Shown here piece by piece: positions 15,271 through 24,700 of a stretch of 50,550 nt of DNA; the first letter of the stretch is position 1, and every line of letters starts with the position of its first letter. Made by a program: the position numbers and the translations under genes. Source of the DNA: Bacteroidales bacterium (GTDB lineage: Bacteria > Bacteroidota > Bacteroidia > Bacteroidales > WCHB1-69); NCBI GenBank assembly GCA_017527945.1, contig JAFXPL010000035.1, positions 1 through 50,550 of the forward strand, given 5' to 3'. The notes under the pieces were generated by a model. The model searched no databases and had not been told where the DNA came from. It saw nothing but the letters and a program-made list of their open reading frames with translations.

Positions 15271-17223
15271 ATGAGAAACGTCATCCTCCTCGCGCTGCTG
15301 TTCCTGTCCCCCACCCTGTTGGCCGCCCAAGACACGGCCGACTCGCTTTTCCGGCTGTACGAGAGCGGAGGCCGCAGCCAGCAATCCGCCCTGGCCAAGC
15401 AACTGATTCCCCTGTTCGCGCAAGAGGAACTGTATGATTGGCCCGTCCCGAAGGGTTACAGCGACCGCAAATTCAGCGAAATGCTGGTCTATCTCGGCAT
15501 GGGGCTCCACAATCTTAACGAAAGCGACTTCACGCAGGCCGTCAAACTGGGCCTCGCCGCCGAAAGGCTCGTTCCGAAAGACTCGCTCCTCTGGCTGTCG
15601 AGCTGCTACGAACTGCTCAACGTCGCCTACACGCGGCAGGGCGACTATGCCAAGGCCATCGAGTACGCCCAAAAGGACTACGAGCTGGGCGAGCGGCTGA
15701 ACGACGACAAGCTGCGCAGCACCGCCCTAAACACCCTGGCGGCCATACACTGCTATACGCGCCACCTCGACAAGGCACTGGAATATAGCAACCGCGCCAT
15801 CGCCATCGAGCGGAAAGGCAGCAACGACAAGGCCTTGGCCGTCCGCCTCGGCATAAAAAGCGAGATTCTGCTCCTGATGAACCGCCCGGAAGAGTCGTTA
15901 GAAGCCATCAACGAAGCCATCGACATCGACACCAAGGCAGACCGCATCGAGAAAGTGGGCATCCGGCTGTCGCAGAAGGCCGACATCCTCGCCCACCAGC
16001 AACAATGGAAGGAGTGCCGCGCCACCTGCCTGCAGGCCCTCGACATTTTCAACCGTAACCACAACCTGATCGACAAGATCATCACCCTGAAGCAGCTCGG
16101 CGGCTGCGAGATCCAGCTCAGGCAATACGAATCGGCGGAGCGCCACCTCAAAGAGGGCGAGCGACTCTGCCTCCAGACCGGTTTCCGCCCTCAACTGTGG
16201 CGCATTCGGCAACGGCTGAGCATCCTCTACAAGGAGACCGGCCAATTCGAAAAGGCCATGGGGTACTTGGAGCAGGCCACCGCACTCAAGGACTCGCTCA
16301 GCGAGGAACGGCAGCAGCAAATCATCAGCGAGTACCAAACCCGCTTCGACCTCAAGGAAAAGGAACAGGAACTGGAGCTGCAGCAATCCAAGACCCGCAA
16401 CCGCAGCATCCTCGCCACGGCTGCAGCCCTGCTCGCCGTCCTGGCCGCCGCCTTCGCCATCGCCGGCTACAAACTGGCCAACATCCGGAAGAAGCGCAAC
16501 GCGGAGCTGGAGGAGGTCAACACCATCAAAAACCGCTTCTTCTCCATCGTCTCGCACGACCTGAAGAACCCCGTGCGGGCCCAGACGCAGCTGCTCGACT
16601 ACCTTGACGAACATTACGACGAGGTGGATGACGAGACGAAAAAGAAGCAAATTGCGGCGCTGAAGGAGTCGGGCAACCGGCTGAGCGAACTGCTGACCAG
16701 CCTCTTGGACTGGGCCTCCATCGCGATCGGACGCACCTCCTGCACCCCTATCCGCGTCGATCTCGCCTCGGTGGTACGCAAGAACCTGCAGCTGGTACAA
16801 CCGACGGCCGAGGCCAAGGGCATCCACATCACCTCTACGATAGACGAGCCCTGTCACGTTTTCACCGACCTCAACTGCGTCGATACCATCCTGCGAAACC
16901 TCCTCTCCAACGCCGTGAAGTTCTCCCGGAAAGACGGAACCATCGAGATTGAGACGGAACGGTGCGACAACGATTGGATCCGCATCTCTGTGACGGACCA
17001 CGGGGTTGGCATGAACGCCAAGCAGCGGGATTCCATCTTCCATCTCCGGAAAATCTCCACCTTGGGCACCAACGAGGAGACCGGCACCGGATTAGGGCTC
17101 ATCGTATGCAAAAACTTAGCCACGATGGCCCACTGCGACCTCAACTTCACCAGCGAGGAGGGGTACGGCAGCACGTTCACCCTCACCCTTCCCTTGACCG
17201 AGGAGGCGTTCCGACAGGCATAA
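15271..17223 (+). CDS. TPR-containing sensor histidine kinase
   Basis: 650 residues from ATG 15271 (MRNVILLALLFLSP), because the frame to 15154 would start upstream of the promoter. A signal peptide is followed by tetratricopeptide-like helical repeats (about 60-375, in the periplasm), one transmembrane segment (about 380-402) and a HisKA helix with the phospho-acceptor His429 in FFSIVSHDLKNPVRA. The ATPase domain follows, with N box NLLSNAVKFS, DHGVGM and TGTGLGL. It senses an unknown signal, probably a protein or peptide bound by the TPRs. The response regulator lies convergently five bases away and is the likely partner. Confidence 0.9.
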   Translation: MRNVILLALLFLSPTLLAAQDTADSLFRLYESGGRSQQSALAKQLIPLFAQEELYDWPVPKGYSDRKFSEMLVYLGMGLHNLNESDFTQAVKLGLAAERLVPKDSLLWLSSCYELLNVAYTRQGDYAKAIEYAQKDYELGERLNDDKLRSTALNTLAAIHCYTRHLDKALEYSNRAIAIERKGSNDKALAVRLGIKSEILLLMNRPEESLEAINEAIDIDTKADRIEKVGIRLSQKADILAHQQQWKECRATCLQALDIFNRNHNLIDKIITLKQLGGCEIQLRQYESAERHLKEGERLCLQTGFRPQLWRIRQRLSILYKETGQFEKAMGYLEQATALKDSLSEERQQQIISEYQTRFDLKEKEQELELQQSKTRNRSILATAAALLAVLAAAFAIAGYKLANIRKKRNAELEEVNTIKNRFFSIVSHDLKNPVRAQTQLLDYLDEHYDEVDDETKKKQIAALKESGNRLSELLTSLLDWASIAIGRTSCTPIRVDLASVVRKNLQLVQPTAEAKGIHITSTIDEPCHVFTDLNCVDTILRNLLSNAVKFSRKDGTIEIETERCDNDWIRISVTDHGVGMNAKQRDSIFHLRKISTLGTNEETGTGLGLIVCKNLATMAHCDLNFTSEEGYGSTFTLTLPLTEEAFRQA

Positions 17224-17227
17224 CCGG

Positions 17228-17866
17228 CTACTGCCGCACGATGCCGTGCTCGAACACCCAGTTCATCAGCTCGGACGTGCTGTTGAAGCCTAACTTCTTG
17301 AAAATATTGTTCTTATGGGTCTCCACCGTGCGCGAGCTGATGCTCAGCGTCTCCGCTATCTGCTTCACGCTCTGCCCTTTGGCGCAAAGCCGCACTATGT
17401 CGAGCTCCCGTTCGGTGAAAAGCCCGTCAACGGGTGCTTTAGCGGTGGAGACGGCGTGAATGATTTCCGAAATGTCTTTCCCGAAATACTCGATACCGCT
17501 GTCAACGGAATGGATGGCGTCCACGAGGGTGGGAATGTCGGCGTATTTGCTGATGAAACCGTCGATACCCAAATCCACAAGGTGCATGATGGTCTCCTGG
17601 TTGGTGTCGGCGGAGATGACCAGCACCCGCACCTCTGAGCCTCGGTTCTTGAGGAATTGCACCAGTTCCGCGCCGTTGCCGTCGGGCAGCATCAGGTCGA
17701 GTAGCACAACATCGTAATCGGAAGGCTGCTTGAGCAGCTGTTTCGCCTCCTCCACTGTCGCGGCCTCCGCCACAATCTTGCAGCCTCTTTTCTTGTTCAA
17801 CGCCATGCCCATGCCCATCCGGGTGAGCAGTTGGTCTTCGACTAATAGGATTCGGGTCGGTTCCAT
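17228..17866 (-). CDS. LuxR/NarL-family response regulator
   Basis: 212 residues from ATG 17866 (MEPTRILLVEDQLLTRMGMG). The receiver domain has the phosphorylation site at Asp57 (VVLLDLMLPDG), and the LuxR-type helix-turn-helix is at the end (FTERELDIVRLCAKGQSVKQ; ISSRTVETHKNNIF). It is a cytoplasmic transcription factor, activated by phosphorylation. It converges with the TPR kinase with five bases between stops, the likely cognate pair. It has its own -7 box, so the two proteins are expressed from separate promoters. Confidence 0.9.
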   Translation of the reverse strand: MEPTRILLVEDQLLTRMGMGMALNKKRGCKIVAEAATVEEAKQLLKQPSDYDVVLLDLMLPDGNGAELVQFLKNRGSEVRVLVISADTNQETIMHLVDLGIDGFISKYADIPTLVDAIHSVDSGIEYFGKDISEIIHAVSTAKAPVDGLFTERELDIVRLCAKGQSVKQIAETLSISSRTVETHKNNIFKKLGFNSTSELMNWVFEHGIVRQ

Positions 17867-17913
17867 TTTTTTAGGCTTAGGATATTTAATATGATTAGAA
17901 AGATTATTCAGGC

Positions 17914-17922
17914 GCAAAGATA
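17914..17922 (-). promoter_or_regulatory. -7 box of the response regulator gene
   Basis: The minus strand reads TATCTTTGC 48 bases before the ATG at 17866. Confidence 0.6.
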
Positions 17923-18102
17923 CACATTTTTCGGGTCGTCGGATCAAGGCTCTTTTTCTACGTAAATTTACGTATTTTCACCCTTACTTATTAACAAAAT
18001 AACTAACAAAAGAATTGTTACACACTGATTTACAGCATCTTTCAATTTCAACATTAAAAAACGATGTAAAAACAAGGGGTCAATGTTAACTTTATTTTTT
18101 CA

Positions 18103-18111
18103 TAGTTTTGC
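18103..18111 (+). promoter_or_regulatory. -7 box of the small T9SS cargo gene
   Basis: TAGTTTTGC lies 42 bases before the ATG at 18153 within an A/T-rich leader. It may also drive the giant gene downstream. Confidence 0.5.
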
Positions 18112-18152
18112 AAATCAGAATTTTATAATGGAAAAAATCAAATTTTAAGGAT

Positions 18153-18638
18153 ATGAAAAAGTTTTACATCTTGTTATTTATCAGCACATTAAGTCTTGCA
18201 TCGTTCGGTCAGTCGGCCATCGTTCCGATAGGCGGCGACGCACAAAGCGGAAGCGGAAGTGTCAGCTACACGGTCGGACAGGTCGTCACGCAGACCGCCT
18301 CCAACGGCAGCGGTTCGATTTCCGTGGCCGAAGGGGTTCAGCAACCCTACGAGATCCAGGCAGTGGGCGTCAACCACTACCCGCAGATCACCCTCAACGC
18401 CGTGGTGTTCCCCAACCCCACCGAGAATCTCGCACAGTTGATGCTCAACGGTTTTGAGATTCCGACGGAAGGCTTGCAGGCGAACCTCTTCGACAGCAAG
18501 GGCAAACTCTTGCAGCGCATCCATGTCACCGACGACCTCACCACCTTCCAGATCGGGCAGTATGCCACCGGCACCTACTATCTGGAGCTCCGCGACGGCA
18601 AACGGGTCCTCAAGACTTTCAAGGTCGTCCGGAAATAG
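18153..18638 (+). CDS. Small T9SS type A cargo protein
   Basis: 161 residues. A signal peptide (MKKFYILLFISTLSLASFGQ) is followed by the short domain SAIVPIGGDAQSGSGSVSYT and VAEGVQQPYEI, then a type A sorting domain (VVFPNPTENLAQLMLNG; GTYYLELRDGKRVLKTFKVV). It is exported through the inner membrane by Sec and across the outer membrane by T9SS, then anchored or released. I recall this short protein frequently preceding large repeat-rich or collagen-like surface proteins in Bacteroidota, so it may be a subunit or accessory of the 2596-residue neighbour. Its TAG stop is also the beginning of tandem array B. Confidence 0.85.
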   Translation: MKKFYILLFISTLSLASFGQSAIVPIGGDAQSGSGSVSYTVGQVVTQTASNGSGSISVAEGVQQPYEIQAVGVNHYPQITLNAVVFPNPTENLAQLMLNGFEIPTEGLQANLFDSKGKLLQRIHVTDDLTTFQIGQYATGTYYLELRDGKRVLKTFKVVRK

Positions 18639-18728
18639 GGTTAATGGGTTAATGGGTTAGTCGGTTAACCCACTAACCGAAATTAACCCACTAACCGAAA
18701 TTAACCCACTAACCGAAATTAACCGAAA
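18636..18728 (+). repeat. Intergenic tandem array B (GGGTTAAT and TTAACCCA words)
   Basis: The array begins inside the TAG stop of the small T9SS gene. Its left part (GGGTTAATGGGTTA) is the exact reverse complement of a word in array A. Its right part has three perfect 18-base units (18665-18682, 18683-18700, 18701-18718; TTAACCCACTAACCGAAA) and a partial fourth. The two halves can pair into a hairpin. It ends 25 bases before the giant gene's ATG. Confidence 0.9.
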
Positions 18729-18753
18729 TATTTCTCATCAAAAAAGATATATT

Positions 18754-21700
18754 ATGAAAAAAATTTACACACTAATCGCCATCTTGGTGCTGTGCGCAGT
18801 GAGTCTGTTCGCACAGGCACCTGAGAAGTTCAGCTACCAGGCGGTGGTTCGCAATGCGACCAACCAGCTTGTGACGAACTCGAACGTGGGTGTGCGCGTG
18901 AGCGTGCTGCAAGGCACTGCCACCGGAACGCCCGTGTATGTAGAGACCCATACGGGTACCACGAACACCAACGGTCTGCTGACCCTGGAGATTGGCGACG
19001 GCAATGCCACGCAAGGCACGCTCGCCAACATCGACTGGGGCAACGGCCCGTACTTTCTCAAGACGGAAATCGACCCCAACGGCGGCACGAACTACTCCGT
19101 CACCTCCACGCAGCAGATGCTGAGCGTGCCGTACGCTCTCTATGCTGCCGAGGCCGGCAATGTGCCCGCCTTCGCGGTCGTCCCGACGGACACGGGCTAC
19201 GTCTTAGTGTTAACCCCTGCCGGAGGCACCCCGCAGACCTACGTGCTGCGCAATGGTGTTGACGGTGCCCCCGGTGCCCCCGGTGCCCCTGGTGCCCCTG
19301 GCGCTCCAGGCGCCGACGGTAACGACGGCCGCGGCATCCAGTCCTTCACCGGCCCCGTGGTGGACGGCAACACGGCCACCTACACCATCACCTACACCGA
19401 CGGCACCACTTCCACCTTTGCGGTGACCAACGGTGTTGACGGTCTCCCCGGCGCTCCCGGTGCTCCCGGCGCCGACGGTAACGACGGCCGCGGTATCCTA
19501 AGCATCACCGGTCCCGTCTCCAACGGTCTGGTTGACACCTACACCATCACCTTCACCGACAACAACACCTACACCTACACGGTGACTAACGGCGCAGCCG
19601 GCACTCCCGGCACCAACGGCCGCGGCATCCAGAACATCATCGGACCTGTCACCAGCGGTTTGAACAACACTTACACCATCCTCTACACCGACGGCACCAG
19701 TTCCGAGTTCACGGTGACCAACGGCGCTCCCGGTGCTCCCGGCACCCCTGGCACGCCAGGCACCAACGGCGCTGACGGTCGCGGCATCACCAACATTATC
19801 GGACCCAGCTCCAACGGTCTTGCCGACACCTACACCATCATCTATTCCGACGGTACCTCATCCACCTTCACCGTGACCAACGGTGCTCCCGGCGCTCCTG
19901 GCCAAGACGGTCAGGACGGTCAGAACGGCCAAAACGGCAACGACGGCCGTGGCATCCAGAACATCACCGGACCCGTTACAAACGGTTTGACCGACACCTA
20001 CACCATCCACGACACCGACGGCATCACCTCTACCTTCACGGTGACCAACGGCGCTCCCGGCGCTCCTGGCCAAGACGGTCAAGACGGTCAGAACGGCCAA
20101 AACGGTAACGACGGCCGTGGCATCCAGTCTATCACTGGCCCCGTCACGAACGGCTTGAACGACACCTACACCATCACCTACACCGACGGCACAACCTTCC
20201 CCTTCACCGTGGTCAACGGTGCTCCCGGTGCCCCCGGTGCTAACGGCCAGGACGGCAAGGGCATCCAGTCCTTCACCGGTCCCGTGATGGACGGCAACAC
20301 CGCCACCTACACCATCACCTACACCGACAACACCACCTCCACGTTCACGGTGACCAACGGCGTTGACGGCGTGGGCATCCCGCAGGAGCTCTCCATCGAA
20401 GGCGACCAGCTGACCATCTCTGGCGGCAACACCATCACGATTCCCATCAACAGCGGCGCTCCCGGCGCTGACGGACGCGGCATCGTGAACATCACCAAGA
20501 CCGCCACCAACGGCAACATCGACACCTACACCATCACCTACACCACCGGTGCTCCCACCACCTTCACGGTGACCAACGGTGTCAACGGTACGAACGGCAC
20601 CAACGGCACTGACGGCGCTGACGGCAAGGGCATCCAGAACATCGCCAAGACCGGCACGGAAGGAAATGTTGACACCTACACCATCACCTACACCGACAAC
20701 ACCACGAGTACCTACACGGTGACCAACGGCGTCAACGGTACCAACGGCACCAACGGCGCTGACGGCGTGGGCATCGCGTCCATCGCGAAGACCGGCAGCA
20801 ACGAAAACGTCGATACCTACACCATCACCTTCACCGACGGCAACACCACTACCTACACGGTGACCAACGGCACCAACGGCGCTGACGGCGCTGACGGCAA
20901 GGGCATCGCATCCATCGCGAAGACCGGCACGAACGAGCTGGTCGATACCTACACCATCACCTTCACCGACGGCACCACCACTACCTACACGGTGACCAAC
21001 GGCGCCACCGGCCCCGAAGGTCCCGAAGGTCCCGAGGGTCCTGCCGGCAAGGGCATCCAGAGCATTGCCAAGACTGGCACGGAAGGCAATGTCGATACCT
21101 ACACCATCACCTACACCGACAACACCACAAGCACCTACACGGTGACCAACGGCGCTGACGGTTACTCCCCGACCATCACCGCAGCGGCGGGCAGCGGCAG
21201 CGTGCTCATCACCGTGACCGACGCCACCGGCCCGCACACCTATACCATCCCCACGGTTGACGGCGCGGCCACCCAGCTGCAGGCCGACTGGACGCAGGAG
21301 GACAACACCAACCCGCAGTTCATTCTCAACAAGCCGACCCTCGCCCCCGTGGCCACCAGCAACAACTACGAGGATTTGGACAACCTGCCCACCATCCCGA
21401 CCACCACGGGCGAGCTGACCAACGACGCCGGCTTCATCACCAGCGCCGACCTGCCGACCGTTCCCGAGAACGTGAGCGAGCTGAACAACGACGCGGGTTA
21501 CATCACTAACGGTGACATTCCTGCGGAAACCGATCCGGTATTCAATGCATGGGACAAGGACTACAACGACCTCATCAACAAGCCGACCATCCCGACGGTT
21601 CCCGAGAACGTGAGCGAGTTCACCAACGATGCCGGTTACATCACCAGCGCTGATCTGCCGACCGTTCCCGAGAACGTGAGCGAGCTGACCAACGACGCCG

Positions 21701-24700
21701 GTTTCATTACGGCGGCTGACGTTCCCGCACAGGTGAATGCTGACTGGGATGCCACCGAAGGTGCGGCTGAAATTCTGAACAAGCCGACCATCCCGACGGT
21801 TCCCGAGAACGTGAGCGAGTTCACCAACGACGCCGGTTACATCACCAGCGCGGACGTTCCCGAGCAGGTGAAGTCTGACTGGAACGCCACGACGGGTCCT
21901 GCCCAGATCTTGAACAAGCCAACCATCCCGACCGCCACGAACCAGCTGACCAACAACAGCGGCTTCATCACCGCTGCCGACATTCCCGAGCAGGTGAAAT
22001 CTGACTGGAACGCCACGACGGGTCCTGCCCAGATCTTGAACAAGCCGACCATCCCGACCGCCACGAACCAGCTGACCAACAACAGCGGCTTCATCACCGC
22101 TGCCGACATTCCCGCCGAAACCGACCCGACGGTGAACAATGCCACCATCACCCTCAAGCAAGGCACCACGACACTGGGTACTTTCACCACCAACCAAGCT
22201 GGCAACAGCACTATTACAATCCCCGAAGCGGCCACCGAATACCAGGTGCTGAGCATGAGCCACGACACCCTCTTCTTGACCAACGGCGGTTTTGTGAAGA
22301 TCACATGGGATGGTATTTCTGAGAAACCGGAATTCGCTCCTGTGGCCTTCACCGGCGATTACAACAATCTCGTTAACAAGCCTGACACCATCAGCCATTT
22401 CACCAATAACGCGGGCTATATCACTGCTGCCGACATACCGGCACAGCAGCAGGCCGATTGGGACGAGACTGACCCGACAGCGGTCTCCTACATCAACAAC
22501 AAACCCAACATGGACGACTACCTCACCACGGCTGACCTGAGCAACTTTGTGACCAAGACCGAGGACGAGACCATCGGCGGTGACAAGACCTTCACCGACT
22601 ATACTGAATTTGACGGTTTTGTGGAGTTCTACGATGGTGCTGAATTCTATGATTACGCCTATTTTGATGACTATGTGGGATTCTATTCTGATGTTTATGT
22701 TGATTACAACTCTGGCCGCATTCGTGTCCCCTCCGTATTGGAATCCATCGAGGATGACGGCACCCTCAATGTCTCTGACAATTGGGGAAGCTCCACCTGC
22801 AACAACGCCGTGAACTTCTGCGATTTGGAGACCGTTTACCAAAGTATGCTGAACAAGTTCAATGACCTGAGCGATGCTCTTGACAAATTGAACGACAGCA
22901 TCAACAAGCTCAACAAGCAGCTCAACACCCCGAAGGACGGCGAAGCTTGTCCTCATTCTCCGACCGTTACCGATGTGGACGGCAACACATATTCCACCGT
23001 ACGTATCGGCAACCAGTGTTGGATGCGCGAGAACCTACGCGTGACGCACCGTCCGAACGGAACCACAGCTGTCACTTACTCTACTCCGTCTAGCGCCCCC
23101 GCTAATTTCGGTTATAACTATAGTTTCTCCGAAATGATGGCGGGAGCATCCGCCACTTCCGCAGCAACACAAGGTATTTGCCCCGATGGTTGGCGAGTGC
23201 CTAACGATGCTGACTTCAACGAGCTGGTAACATACGCCCAGTTCAAAGCAGGCAATGCCTGTAGCTCTTTGAAGGCCACATACGGCTGGGCCAGTGGTTA
23301 TTCAGGTGATAACACCTTGGGTATGTCCCTTTTACCTGCAGAAGATGACGGGAACTATTTTGATTATTACAGCTCAAACTATCACGATTGGTATCTTTCT
23401 GGAAATGGTAATCTTTACAACTATGGAGAGTGGCCTGGAAACGAATTACCACTCCGTTGTATCCGTTCCAACACTAACGGAGAAAACCTGACTATCAAAC
23501 TGCCCACGGTGGAAACCTCCGCACCCGACGCCAGCCATATCTACGACGTGAATGTCTCCGGCACCTCTGTGTCCCTCAAGATCAAACCCGGCACCATCAC
23601 CGCAAACGATTCTATGCCGCCTATGTCGAACATCACCGAATACGGCTATATCTACAGTACCACCGCTAATGACGCCTCCACTTTGGTACTCGGCGGTTCT
23701 GGGGTGACTAAAAAGCCCGGCACCGCAACCAACCTGACGTTCCCTTACGAGATGGGCTATTCAAACACCCAGGATTATTTCAGCCTCTCTAGTCTCACCT
23801 CCGGCACCACCTATTATTACCGCGCATTCGCCACCAGCGGTGTGGGTACCTCCTACGGTGCTGTCAAGTCTTTCGTCGCCCAATCGGATCCGAAGTCTTG
23901 TAAGGCTGTACTCGGTTCCTCCTATCCGGATCATGCCACCGACTACAATGGTTACAACTATGCCACGGTGGCTATCGGCAGCCAGTGCTGGTTGGCGCAG
24001 AGTTTGCGTTCCTACAGTTACTCTGATGGCAGCACCATCAATGGTTATTACTATGCGAACAACAGCTCCACCAACTGGGTCAACAACGGTCGTCTTTACA
24101 CCTGGGCAGCGGCCATGCGCGGCACATCTTCCTCCACATATCCCGTGCAGGGTGTATGCCCTACCGGCTGGCGCGTGCCCACAGTGGCTGAGTACAACAC
24201 GATGGTGAGCACCCTGCAAAGCAATTCTGCCATGTACTGCTCTTCTTCCTCCTCCAATATTGCAAAGGCTCTTGCCTCCACCAGCGGCTGGAACTCGAGC
24301 AGCACCACTTGCGCAGTAGGTAACGGCCAAACCAGCAATAACGCCTCCGGTTTTAATGCTTATCCGGCAGGTTATCGCACCACGACTGGATCATATTCTG
24401 GTTACGGAAACCACGCATTCTTCTGGACTACCGGTCAACGCGCATTCTATCTTAGCTACAGTAGTGCCTCGACAAGCATGGAGTCGAATACAAATGCCGC
24501 TGTTGCCATACCTGTCCGTTGCGTCTATGGTAGCTCAGCCCCGACGGTGGCCACGAATGCAACCACACCAACGGTGACATTCACTTCCGCAAATTCCTTG
24601 GGCGGCAACGTCTATTCCAACGGCGGCAGCAGCATCACTGCAAGAGGTATCTGCTACGCGCCCAGCACTACCACCACCACGCCCACCACGTCCAACTATA

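Noticed and set aside
19858..22956. Open reading frame of 1032 codons antisense to the giant protein gene
   Set aside because: It is a by-product of repeated GAC/ACC-rich codons in the sense strand; the product is a monotonous Gly/Val/Asp string with no start signal or promoter.
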